Origin: Clostridium cibarium
Lineage (GTDB): Bacteria > Bacillota > Clostridia > Clostridiales > Clostridiaceae
Direction of reading: 5' to 3'
Assembly (NCBI RefSeq): GCF_014836335.1
Contig: NZ_JACSRA010000001.1
Span: 141,868 to 205,867, forward strand
Length of the DNA stretch: 64,000 nucleotides
The translations under genes were made by a program, and so were the position numbers. Positions 16,738-26,000 of this stretch are shown here, in pieces. The number at the start of each line of letters is the position of its first letter. The stretch's first letter is position 1. The notes beneath the pieces are model-generated. The model was not told the origin of the DNA, ran no database searches, and was given only the letters and a program-made list of their open reading frames with translations.

Positions 16738-18681
16738 CTAAAGTACAAATTTATCTACTACTACTTCACCTTGTTCATCAAGATATGCTTTTATTTGTTT
16801 CGATGCTGTTTCTAAAGTATATTTTCTTTCTCCAAAAACAAACACAGTATTTGGATATGCTATATCTGCAGTTATAACTCCACCTTTTCCCACCTTTAAT
16901 GTAGTAGTAACTCCTGCAGTACTTCCAACTACTTTTGCTTTAATTTCTTTTCCAGCACTTAAAACTCCACCTCTTGCTATAGCACCATCAGATAAGAATT
17001 CAATATTTCCTTCTGCAACTAATTCTGAGACATATTGACCCTTTCCTGTAATATATATAGTTCCTGATGCTTTAACCTTAGTATCTTGACTATAATTTAA
17101 ATAAATATCCACAGGATGAGATATTTTCATTTTAAGAGGTTTTAATTCCTTATCTATACACTCTATTAATTCGTACAATTCACCAAAATACTTTATACCT
17201 AAAGGTCCAGAACCTATAATCTTTTCTCTCAATATCCTTTTAATTTTATCTATCCAATTGCCCTCAAGCACAGTGTTTTTCAATAATTCAGAGGCTTTTT
17301 TAGGTATATCTTTAAATTTTGTTTCTAATAAAAGTTTTATTATTTCTCCATCAGGCTTATCATCACTTACTATATGACGCCTCTTCACTTCTTCAAGAGA
17401 TGCTACTAGTAGCTCTATATCCTTTTTAAATTCCTCAAGCATTGATATTGAACTTTGAAGATTCAAGTCCTTAACTCCTGCAATTATCTCTGAACCAAGT
17501 GCACTTCCCTTTACATGAATTTCCCCCTGAGATATTATTTTTGCCGCTTCAACATTTTTTCCTACTTCAACGCTATTTCCTGCTTCTACTTTCATTCCAT
17601 CTTTAATGCTTCCTGCAATCTTTACATCTCCAACAAAAGTTATATTTCCACTTGCCATATCAACATCTTTTGCTGTTTCAAACATTTTATTTACATAAAA
17701 CACTCCGCTCTTTACAGTTGGACGTCCTTCCATTGTAGATATTATTTTGTTATCTTCAAGTTTGCATCCATCTCCTGCAACAATTTGCAAAGTTTTTTTA
17801 CTTTTCTTTTTTATCTCCACTCCAAATATATTCATTCCATTATGACCTACTTTTCCTTCAACCAGTTCTGCAATAACTTGGTTAATTCCTACATTAGCCA
17901 TAGAATAAAGATTTCTATAATCAATTTTTTCTTTGGAGCTCTCATCTACATTTCTCTTTGTGTTATCAAACTTAATATCTATTCTGTCTTCCTCGTCATG
18001 AACAACAGGGAGTCCTTTAGCTACAACTTCATCCTTAACAATAGCCTTCATAGATATTTCATTGATTTTTTCATCAATTATTCCATAAATAACACCTTTA
18101 CTTCTAAGAGCTTCTTTTATTTCATCTTTAGTATATAAAGGTGGCATTTTCCCATCAGCAATAACTCCTGATATTTTCACCTTATTCCCTATTATTTTGC
18201 AGTATGCTTCTTTTACTTCTTCTGGAATATATTCAATATCAACAGTAGCCATTGTTCTATCATTATCTAAATGAATATTCAAGCTTCTTCTAGCGTTTAC
18301 TTTTTCGCCTTCATATCTAAGTTCATCATTATATGCTACTTCAACAGGAGAACTTACTTCTTTACCATTAACAAACAACTTTATTCCATTTTCAAATTCT
18401 ATTTCAATTGTAGAACCTTCTTCTATGTCTAATAAAATTTTATCTTCTTTTACAATAATATTATTAGCCTTCTCATTAGTAACTGCAAAATTTTCAGTAT
18501 CATTTACTACATCTTCTTCATTTTCTTCATCAACATGTACTTTTATTATACATTTCTTTTTGAAAAAGCCTTTTTCTTCTTTTATTACTTCATAATCAAG
18601 TTTGTCTCTTAGTATGGATAATTCTTTTTCAGCCTTTTTTAGACATTCTTCTAAACTTTTTTCAGAATAATTATAATCCAT
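16738..18681 (-). CDS. FapA/DUF342 family protein with Jag-N-like head
   Basis: A 647-residue cytoplasmic protein. The N-terminus (SLEECLKKAEKELSILRDK, then KEEKGFFKKKC) resembles the Jag_N/KhpB head. The centre contains the FapA/DUF342 region (GHNGMNIFGVEI, GKKxxP-like loops) and a beta-helix of repeated short motifs (GNITFVGDVKIAGSIKDGM, GEIHVKGSALGSEI). A predicted coiled section (about 415-520) follows, then further beta repeats (ASGTIYITGKGQYV). FapA family proteins are implicated in flagellar assembly or cell-size control in other bacteria, but the biochemical role is not established. It heads the chemotaxis operon, 11 bases before cheW. Confidence 0.8.
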   Translation of the reverse strand: MDYNYSEKSLEECLKKAEKELSILRDKLDYEVIKEEKGFFKKKCIIKVHVDEENEEDVVNDTENFAVTNEKANNIIVKEDKILLDIEEGSTIEIEFENGIKLFVNGKEVSSPVEVAYNDELRYEGEKVNARRSLNIHLDNDRTMATVDIEYIPEEVKEAYCKIIGNKVKISGVIADGKMPPLYTKDEIKEALRSKGVIYGIIDEKINEISMKAIVKDEVVAKGLPVVHDEEDRIDIKFDNTKRNVDESSKEKIDYRNLYSMANVGINQVIAELVEGKVGHNGMNIFGVEIKKKSKKTLQIVAGDGCKLEDNKIISTMEGRPTVKSGVFYVNKMFETAKDVDMASGNITFVGDVKIAGSIKDGMKVEAGNSVEVGKNVEAAKIISQGEIHVKGSALGSEIIAGVKDLNLQSSISMLEEFKKDIELLVASLEEVKRRHIVSDDKPDGEIIKLLLETKFKDIPKKASELLKNTVLEGNWIDKIKRILREKIIGSGPLGIKYFGELYELIECIDKELKPLKMKISHPVDIYLNYSQDTKVKASGTIYITGKGQYVSELVAEGNIEFLSDGAIARGGVLSAGKEIKAKVVGSTAGVTTTLKVGKGGVITADIAYPNTVFVFGERKYTLETASKQIKAYLDEQGEVVVDKFVL

Positions 18682-18705
18682 TTAAACTTCTCTCCTTACC
18701 CCTTA

Positions 18706-18785
18706 AGTATATCATATATGATATACTATTGTAATATATAGAAAATCAATATTATATCATTTATATTAGTTTTTTATTATATCAT
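18706..18785 (-). promoter_or_regulatory. Palindromic promoter region of the chemotaxis operon
   Basis: A perfect 22-bp palindrome lies at 18706-18727, 25 bases before the FapA-like start. Its half-site TATATCAT recurs at 18753-18760 and 18778-18785. On the minus strand TTGATT, 17-18 bases and a TATATC-type -10 overlapping the palindrome form a possible sigma-A promoter. There is no following T-run, so an operator is likelier than a terminator. The region is very AT-rich, which weakens the inference. Confidence 0.4.
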
Positions 18786-19579
18786 TTTACACAACTTTCT
18801 ATTTCTTCTAAAAATAACGCCATAATCGCTCTCATCAACTCATTGTTCACATTAAATTTTGTATCATCTACCATATTTATAGGCAATACATTAGGTGATG
18901 TCCCTGAAATAAACATAGCATCGAATTCCCCTATTTTTTCTGCATTTATATTTTCTTCAAACACTTCTATTCCATTTTTCTTCGCTACTTTAATAATCTC
19001 TGTTCTGGTAACTCCAGGCAAAACAGATTCCACCTTAGATGTATATAGGCAACTATTTTTTATTAAAAATATATTTGACCTACTTCCCTCAGTTATTAAA
19101 TTATTTCTATCTACTAATATAGCTTCATATGCATTTTTCTTTTTAATTTCTGTATTGACTTTTTCTCTAAAACTATTATTTATAATCTTCGCATTCGGAT
19201 TATCCCTTTCTCCATAATATAATATAGTTTCAACTCCAATTCTGTACATCTTGTTAGTCGGATATGAATGTGGTATAAAAAACAACCTAACATTTCCACT
19301 TTTCATATTATATGTTACTTTCACATTTCCTTCTTGAGCCTTATTTACATCTACTAATTTCCTAATTAACTCTCTTAACTCTAATTCCTCCACATATAAA
19401 TTTCCTTCTGCCAAACGACATGAGTTAACCATTCGCCTATAATGTTCCTCATAAAATAAAGGTTTACAATTTATGATACGTATTACTTCATAAATTAATC
19501 CCTTACTTTCCTCATCTATCCATTCATCTACGGTTTTAATTTGTTTTCCTTCAATAAAAAATTCTTTTGTAACTTCCAT
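18782..19579 (-). CDS. Class IV PLP aminotransferase (BCAT / aminodeoxychorismate lyase type)
   Basis: A 265-residue fold-type IV PLP enzyme. Visible family blocks are LIYEVIRIINCKPLFYEEHY at the N-terminus (substrate loop and EH-RR), the Lys-bearing region in KIINNSFREKVNTE, EAILVDRNNLITEGSRSNIF (the E--RSN cofactor signature) and VLPGVTRTEIIKVAKK. The TEGSRSNIF and LPGVTR motifs are conserved in branched-chain and D-amino-acid aminotransferases and PabC; size suits PabC or ilvE-like. Substrate cannot be set from sequence alone, and no pabA/pabB neighbour is present. It follows the HAD gene by 18 bases. Confidence 0.85.
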   Translation of the reverse strand: MEVTKEFFIEGKQIKTVDEWIDEESKGLIYEVIRIINCKPLFYEEHYRRMVNSCRLAEGNLYVEELELRELIRKLVDVNKAQEGNVKVTYNMKSGNVRLFFIPHSYPTNKMYRIGVETILYYGERDNPNAKIINNSFREKVNTEIKKKNAYEAILVDRNNLITEGSRSNIFLIKNSCLYTSKVESVLPGVTRTEIIKVAKKNGIEVFEENINAEKIGEFDAMFISGTSPNVLPINMVDDTKFNVNNELMRAIMALFLEEIESCVK

Positions 19580-19597
19580 ACCCCTATATTCCCCTCC

Positions 19598-20236
19598 TTA
19601 CTTCCAGTTTAATACTTCAATATCATGTTTCTTTTTATAGTTTATTAAATATGGATGACCAACTAAATCAAATAGCGGTTTATCTGATAATGAATCCGAA
19701 AACATATATGATTCTTTAAAGTCAACCTTTGTATTTTCCTTTTTTAAGACTTCCATCAACCTCTTAACTTTTTCTTCTCCCTTGCAGTTTTCTCCATCCA
19801 TACTTCGTACAAACTTTCCTTTACTAAAACCAAACCTAGTTCCTATTATCTTATCTACCTCTTTAATAGCATATAATTCGTTTAAATAAAACTCTGGAGA
19901 AGCTGAGATTAAATATATGTCATATCCTTCACTTTTCAATTTTTTCATCATAGTTAATGAATCTTCATATATTATTTTACTTAATCTATTCTTGTAAAAT
20001 CTTTTCATTAACTTTTTAAATTCTTCCTCATCAAAGTTTTCCAAAAATTTAAGAAAACTTTCTTTTACTCTTTTTTCATCATATATTTTTCCCAAATACA
20101 TAAATCCACTAAACAGAGCTCTTGGTAAATATTTAATATTTTTCTTATTTTCTTTAATACTATATATATATAACTCCATTAAAGTTTCTTTTTTTGTTAT
20201 TGTATAATCCACATCAAATATTGCTAGTTTTTTCAC
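19598..20236 (-). CDS. HAD superfamily phosphatase (subfamily IB, SerB-like)
   Basis: A 212-residue haloacid dehalogenase hydrolase. Motif I is IFDVDYTIT, where the first Asp is the nucleophile and the second position is Asp as in phosphatases. Motif II is YLISASPEFY, and motif III/IV is MFSDSLSDKPLFDLVG, with Asp in DS-SD. A helical cap lies between (about residues 25-95). It belongs to the IB group that includes SerB-type phosphatases; the substrate is unknown. It forms a small operon with the class IV aminotransferase. Confidence 0.85.
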   Translation of the reverse strand: MKKLAIFDVDYTITKKETLMELYIYSIKENKKNIKYLPRALFSGFMYLGKIYDEKRVKESFLKFLENFDEEEFKKLMKRFYKNRLSKIIYEDSLTMMKKLKSEGYDIYLISASPEFYLNELYAIKEVDKIIGTRFGFSKGKFVRSMDGENCKGEEKVKRLMEVLKKENTKVDFKESYMFSDSLSDKPLFDLVGHPYLINYKKKHDIEVLNWK

Positions 20237-20305
20237 AGTCTTCCTCCCACTATTATATAAGATTATTATATTACAATTATAACAATAAATAAATCATAAT
20301 ATAAT

Positions 20306-20337
20306 AAAGCGAAGATGTATTTTACACTCTTCGCTTT
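20306..20337 (-). terminator. Terminator after the aspartate-type aminotransferase
   Basis: A 10-bp stem, AAAGCGAAGA with TCTTCGCTTT, encloses a second short stem (TGTA/TACA). Minus-strand RNA then runs into UUAUUAUAUU. It sits just past the aminotransferase stop at 20343. Confidence 0.8.
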
Positions 20338-20342
20338 CTTCA

Positions 20343-21539
20343 TTACTTTTTAATTTTTTCTATAAACTTCTCAATTCTATCTAATCCTTTTTTTATTATG
20401 TCCATTGAAGTTGCATAAGAAAGCCTTACATAACTATCAGCCCCAAATCCAGCTCCTGGGACTACTGCTACTTTTTCTTGATCTAGAAGCAAATCAGAAA
20501 ATTCTACAGAGCCATTAATGACCTTACCATTTATTGACCTACCAAAGAATTTCTCTATATTCATCATTACATAAAATGCTCCTGAAGGTTCTATACATGA
20601 AATATCTTTCATTTTAGATATCCTTTCCAACATATAGTTTCTCCTTTTTTCAAATTCTAATACCATATTTTTTTGATCATCTTCAGGACCGTTTAAGGCT
20701 GCAACAGCTGCATACTGAGTTATAGAATTAGCATTTGATGATATATGACTTTGTATACTTGCCATTAACTTTGAAATTTTTTTATCTGCGGCAACATACC
20801 CTAGTCTCCAACCAGTCATAGCATAAGCCTTTGATAATCCATTTATAACTATAGTTCTTTTATAACTATCCTCTGAAATACTCGCAATACTTACATGTTT
20901 TTCTTTACCATATATTAATTTTTCATATATTTCATCAGATATAATTATTAGGCCTTTATCCTCTGCAAACTTTGCAATTACTTCTAACTCCTTTTTAGAG
21001 TATACTGTTCCTGTAGGATTATTAGGACTATTTATAATTATTGCTTTTGTTTTATTTGTCACATATTTATCTAACAACTCTAAATTAAATTTATAATTGC
21101 TTTCCCTATCAGTTTCTACAATAACAGGAATACCATCAGCTAATTTGATTAATTCAGGATAACTAACCCAATATGGAGATGAAACTAACACCTCATCTCC
21201 TGGATTCAAAATTGCCATAAACGCATTAGCTAAGCATTGTTTCGCCCCTGTTGATACAACAATTTGTTCAGGAGTATAGCTTAAATCATTATCCACTTTA
21301 AATTTATTGCATATTGCTTTTCTTAATTCAAGTATTCCTGGTGTAGGAGTATATTTTGTCTTTCCTTCCTCCATTGCTTTTATTGCAGCCTCAATTATAT
21401 GCTTAGGTGTATTAAAATCGGGTTCCCCAACTCCAAAGCTTACTACATCAACTCCTGCATCAGATAACTCCTTTGCTTTTGTTGTAATTCCTAAAGTAAT
21501 TGACGGAGTTATATTTTCCGCCTTCTTTGAATATCCCAT
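20343..21539 (-). CDS. aspC: Aspartate-type aminotransferase, class I
   Basis: Fold-type I PLP enzyme of the aspartate aminotransferase I-gamma group, 398 residues. Markers are the N-terminal SFGVGEPDFNTPKHI, KYTPTPGILELRKAI, the PNNPTGTVYSKKEL loop, the cofactor lysine in VINGLSKAYAMTGWRLGY, and VRLSYATSMDIIKKGL with the carboxylate-binding Arg. It transfers amino groups between aspartate/glutamate and oxoacids. Closely related enzymes use other substrates, so aspartate specificity is inferred. It lies 16 bases after the PHP gene and ends in a terminator. Confidence 0.9.
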   Translation of the reverse strand: MGYSKKAENITPSITLGITTKAKELSDAGVDVVSFGVGEPDFNTPKHIIEAAIKAMEEGKTKYTPTPGILELRKAICNKFKVDNDLSYTPEQIVVSTGAKQCLANAFMAILNPGDEVLVSSPYWVSYPELIKLADGIPVIVETDRESNYKFNLELLDKYVTNKTKAIIINSPNNPTGTVYSKKELEVIAKFAEDKGLIIISDEIYEKLIYGKEKHVSIASISEDSYKRTIVINGLSKAYAMTGWRLGYVAADKKISKLMASIQSHISSNANSITQYAAVAALNGPEDDQKNMVLEFEKRRNYMLERISKMKDISCIEPSGAFYVMMNIEKFFGRSINGKVINGSVEFSDLLLDQEKVAVVPGAGFGADSYVRLSYATSMDIIKKGLDRIEKFIEKIKK

Positions 21540-21555
21540 TTTTATTCCTCCATTA

Positions 21556-22377
21556 TCACTTTTGTTTTATATTTATTATCTTATCTAATAATAACTCAGA
21601 TATTCCCTGACTCCCAAGTGAACAATCACCATTCTTAACCCCATGAAAATCACTTCCACCTGTAATCAGTAATTTATATTTTTTGCTTAAATTATAAAAA
21701 TAATTTATCTGCTCCTTAGAATGGCTTGGATGATATACTTCTAATCCTTTCAATCCATAACACTTTAATTCTTTTATTATCTTTTCAACTTCAATACTTC
21801 TATAAATCTTCCCTGGATGTGCAAGAACTGCTATGCCACCACATTCTTCTATCAATTTTATAATCTCTTTATAACTTTGTTTCTTGCCTTGTACATATGC
21901 AATTTTACCTTGCATAAGATACTTCGTAAAAGCTTCTTTAAAGTTGCTAACATAACCTTTCTTCACCATCTCTTTTGCTATGTTTCCTCTTCCCAATGAG
22001 AAGTCGCCATCTTTTATCAAATCATCAATATCTATAAATATATCTTTATCCTTTAATATATTTATAATATCTTTTGCTCTTTCTATCCTTGCATCTCTTA
22101 ATTTATATATAGCCTCAGATAATTTTGGATTTTCTATATCTATACGATATCCTAAAATGTGTATTTCCAAATCATTGTACTCAGTACTAAATTCTATACC
22201 TGGTATAACAATTAATTCCGATTTTCTTTCTTTAACTATATATTGTGAAGCTATGGTATCATGGTCTGTTATCGAAATGCATTTCACCCCTCTTTCTTTA
22301 GCCATTTTAACTATTTCCTCAGGGCATAAGCATCCATCTGAATACGAAGAATGAATATGTAAATCAGCATATTTCAT
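21556..22377 (-). CDS. PHP-domain phosphoesterase (RNase AM / 3',5'-nucleotide phosphatase type)
   Basis: A 273-residue PHP protein with the four metal-binding motifs: DLHIHSSYSDG (residues 5-15), SITDHDTIAS, VLAHPGKIY and TGGSDFHGVKNG. The size and YSDG/TDHDT pattern match the family that includes E. coli YciV (3',5'-bisphosphonucleotide phosphatase/5' RNA exonuclease). Substrate is inferred only from this. It lies upstream of the aminotransferase by 16 bases, so they are probably co-transcribed. Confidence 0.85.
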   Translation of the reverse strand: MKYADLHIHSSYSDGCLCPEEIVKMAKERGVKCISITDHDTIASQYIVKERKSELIVIPGIEFSTEYNDLEIHILGYRIDIENPKLSEAIYKLRDARIERAKDIINILKDKDIFIDIDDLIKDGDFSLGRGNIAKEMVKKGYVSNFKEAFTKYLMQGKIAYVQGKKQSYKEIIKLIEECGGIAVLAHPGKIYRSIEVEKIIKELKCYGLKGLEVYHPSHSKEQINYFYNLSKKYKLLITGGSDFHGVKNGDCSLGSQGISELLLDKIINIKQK

Positions 22378-22471
22378 TTTTTACACCTTCCTTGCCATAT
22401 ATAAAGAATATAGCATTATTATGGTATAATGTAAATCTTACATGTTCATTTTTCTATCTATTTTTTACAAA

Positions 22472-22496
22472 AAAAGAGTGGCAAAACCACTCTTTT
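22472..22496 (-). terminator. Terminator after the DUF1292 gene
   Basis: The perfect 10-bp stem AAAAGAGTGG/CCACTCTTTT with loop CAAAA lies immediately beyond the stop codon at 22498. Minus-strand RNA then enters a U-rich tail. Confidence 0.9.
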
Positions 22497-22497
22497 A

Positions 22498-22845
22498 TTA
22501 TTTCTCTACTAATTCTTCGTTATAATAAGTAGCAACTCTATTAAATTCTTCTTCATCCGGTACTACTAATTCATCATTCTCAGATTTAAACATATATACT
22601 GAATCATCCTCTGGATGTTGAGCTAATACATATTCATTACCTTCATATTCAAAAGCATCTATTATAGGGCATGATACAACATTCCCATTGTCATCTTCTA
22701 AATCAATAACAAAGTTTTCTTCATCATGATCGTGTCCACATCCACACCCTTCATGACTATGTTCATGATTATGTCCGCATCCACAACCTTCGTGCTCATG
22801 TTCATGATTATGTCCGCATCCACACTTCTTTTCGTCCTTATCCAT
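22498..22845 (-). CDS. DUF1292 protein with N-terminal Cys/His metal-binding repeats
   Basis: A 115-residue protein in two parts. Residues 8-42 are three near-perfect repeats of the pattern CGCGHNHEHxHEG, giving six Cys and about a dozen His in 35 residues, a strong candidate for binding Zn, Ni or Cu. The remainder (FVIDLEDDNGNVVSCPIIDAFEYEG, then LAQHPEDDSVYMFK) is the acidic DUF1292 (YrzB-type) domain, whose function is not known. It is monocistronic with its own terminator, and a 31-bp palindrome lies upstream. It could be a metal reservoir or a metallochaperone; no client is visible beside it. Confidence 0.85.
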   Translation of the reverse strand: MDKDEKKCGCGHNHEHEHEGCGCGHNHEHSHEGCGCGHDHDEENFVIDLEDDNGNVVSCPIIDAFEYEGNEYVLAQHPEDDSVYMFKSENDELVVPDEEEFNRVATYYNEELVEK

Positions 22846-22897
22846 CTTCTTACCTCCTAAAATTTTAGTATCATTCTCATTGTACCCTTATTTAACC

Positions 22898-22928
22898 AAA
22901 ATTAAAAGTAATATTTACTTTTAATTTT
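22898..22928. repeat. 31-bp palindrome upstream of the DUF1292 gene
   Basis: Perfect 14-bp arms (AAAATTAAAAGTAA and its complement) flank a 3-base centre, 53 bases before the DUF1292 start. It overlaps where a -35 element would lie for a TACAAT -10 near 22880. It may be an operator or a second terminator for nifJ read-through. Confidence 0.5.
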
Positions 22929-22980
22929 CAAACTACAATTTTTCCAATTATATAACTAATTTTATAGTTATATAAAATAA

Positions 22981-23001
22981 AAACGGGCTTAACGCCCGTT
23001 T
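22981..23001 (-). terminator. Terminator after nifJ
   Basis: The perfect 8-bp stem AAACGGGC/GCCCGTTT with a 5-base loop is unusually GC-rich for this region. It is followed in minus-strand RNA by UUUUAUUUUAU and lies 16 bases beyond the nifJ stop. Confidence 0.9.
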
Positions 23002-23016
23002 CTATTTTAATTTATA

Positions 23017-26000
23017 TTATTCAGCAGCTAATTTCTTGTAGCTTGCTAATCTTTCTTGTGCATCTTGATAAGTCTTTTCAAATAATGCATCAGCTGCTTC
23101 TGGGAATGCTTTAGCTAATGAAGCATATCTAACTTCACCCATTAAGAATTCCTTGAAGTCTGCTGTTGGTTCCTTAGAATCTAATGTAAATGGATTCTTA
23201 GTTCCCTTTAATTGTGGATTGAATCTGTACATTTGCCAGTATCCACAATCAGTAGCTCTCTTAGCTTCTAATTGGCTGTTACCCATACCAATTTTAATTC
23301 CATGGTTGATACATGGTGCATAACCAATGATTAGTGATGGCCCCTTATAAGCTTCAGCTTCAGCTATAGCCTTAAGTGCTTGGTTCTTGTCTGCTCCAAT
23401 ATTAACTTGAGCAACATACACATAACCATAGCTCATTGCCATCATACCAAGGTCTTTCTTCTTTGTTTTCTTACCACTTGCAGCAAACTTAGCTATTGCA
23501 GCAGTTGGAGTAGATTTTGAAGATTGTCCACCAGTATTTGAATAAACTTCTGTGTCAAATACAAATATATTTACATCTTCTCCTGATGCTAATACGTGGT
23601 CTACTCCACCGAATCCGATATCGTAAGCCCATCCGTCTCCTCCGAAGATCCATTGAGATCTCTTAACGAAGAAGTCTTTTTCTTTTAATATTGCCTTAGC
23701 TTCTGGAGTATTAACAGCTTCTAAAGCAGCTTCTAATCTTTCTGCTCTAGTTCTAGTTCCTTCACCGTTGTCGATGTTAGCTAACCAATCTTCAACAGCA
23801 GCCTTAGCTTCACCATCTAAACCAGCAGCTAATGCTTTTTCACAATTTTCAGCTATTCTAGCTCTAATTGATTTAACTCCTAAGTGCATTCCTAATCCAT
23901 ATTCAGCATTATCTTCGAATAATGAGTTAGCCCAAGCTGGACCATGTCCATTATGATTCTTTGTATATGGAGTTGAAGGAGCAGATCCTCCCCAAATTGA
24001 TGAACATCCTGTTGCATTTGCTATCATCATTCTGTCACCAAATAATTGAGTTATAAGCTTAGCATATGGAGTTTCTCCACAACCTGCACAAGCACCTGAG
24101 AACTCAAGTAATGGTTGCTCAAATTGGCTTCCCTTTACTGTAGTCTTACTCATTGGGTTTTCCTTAGGTGATACCTTGTCCATGCTGTAATCCCAAGCTT
24201 CCATTTGATCAGCTAATGTATCTTGTGGTTGCATTACTAATGCTTTTCCTGGAGCTGGACATACTTGAGCACAGTTTCCACAACCTGAACAGTCTAATGG
24301 AGTAACTGCCATAAAGTATTGTAATGGTTCTTCTGTCTTTAATGCCTTAGCTGGAACTGCCTTTAATGATTCTGGAGCATTCTTAGCTTCTTCATCAGTT
24401 AATAGTACAGGTCTAATTGCAGCATGTGGACATACAAATGAACATTGATTACATTGTATACACTTATCTGATTGCCATGCTGGTACATTAACAGCTATTC
24501 CTCTCTTTTCGAAAGCTGCAGTACCTGCTTCGAAAGTACCATCTTCCATACCTACGAATGTAGAAACTGGAAGAGAATCTCCTTCTTGTCTATTCATTGG
24601 AATTACTATATTCTTAACGAAGTCTGACTTCTTCTTAGTATCAGCAACTTCTTTATCTACAGCTGTCTTCCAAGCTTCTGGTATCTTAATTTCAACTATT
24701 GCCTCAACGCCCTTATCAATAGCTGCATTATTCATATCTACAACTTTTTGTCCCTTCTTACCATAAGAAGTAACAACAGCGTCTTTTAAATATTTTATTG
24801 CATCTTCTAATGGAATAATCTTAGCTAACTTGAAGAATGCTGATTGCATTATCATGTTAATTCTTCCACCAAGACCAATTTCTTGAGCTATAGCAACAGC
24901 ATTTAAAGTATAGAACTTAATGTTATTGTTTGCTATAAATCTCTTATATGAAGCAGGTAATTTTTCTTCTAAATCTTCTGGAGTCCAGATAGTATTTAAT
25001 AAGAATGTAGATCCTGCCTTTAATCCATCAAGTACATTGTATTTGTGGATATATGATTGGTTAGAGCATGAAACGAAGTCTGCCTTATTTATTAAATATG
25101 GTGACTTAATTGCCTTCTTACCAAATCTTAAGTGAGATACTGTAATTCCTCCTGATTTCTTTGAATCATAGAAGAAATATCCTTGAGCATACATATCTGT
25201 ATGATCTCCAATAATCTTTATAGCACTCTTGTTAGCTCCAACAGTACCATCTGATCCTAATCCCCAGAACTTACAAGCTGTAGTTCCTTCTGGTGTAGCA
25301 TCTATATCTTCATGTACTTCTAATGATGTATTTGTAACATCATCAACTATACCAATTGTAAATCCATTCTTTGGTTCATCTTTTGCTAAGTTTTCATAAA
25401 CTGCAGCAATATGTCCTGGATTTGGATCCTTAGAACCTAATCCGAATCTACCACCAACGATTACTGGAGCATTTTCTTTTCCATAGAATGCATTTTTAAC
25501 ATCTAGGTATAATGGTTCTCCAGCAGAACCTGGTTCTTTAGTTCTATCTAAAACAGCAATTTTATTAGCTGTACTTGGAATAGCCTTTAATAATCTTTCA
25601 TTTGAGAATGGTCTGAAAAGTCTTACCTTAACAACACCAACTTTTTGTCCATTAGCATTTAAATAATCAATTGTTTCTTCACATACATCCGTAGCAGAAC
25701 CCATAGCGATTATTACTCTATCAGCATCTGGTGCTCCATAGTAATCGAAACAGTGATATTCTCTTCCTGTTAACTTTGTAATTTCAGCCATGTATCCTTC
25801 AACAATTTCAGGAACTGCATCGTAGAACTTATTAACAGATTCTCTTTCTTGGAAATATATATCAGCATTTTGTGCTGTACCCTTTGTTACTGGATGATTT
25901 GGATTTAATGCTCTATTTCTGAATGCTTCTACTGCATCATAATCAACTAGCTTAGCTAATTCATCATATTCTAGAACTTCGATTTTTTGAATTTCATGAG

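Noticed and set aside
17515-18138. 207-codon plus-strand ORF
   Set aside because: It lies within the FapA-like gene in the opposite direction, has Phe/Tyr/Ser-rich composition typical of antisense shadows, and no ribosome site.
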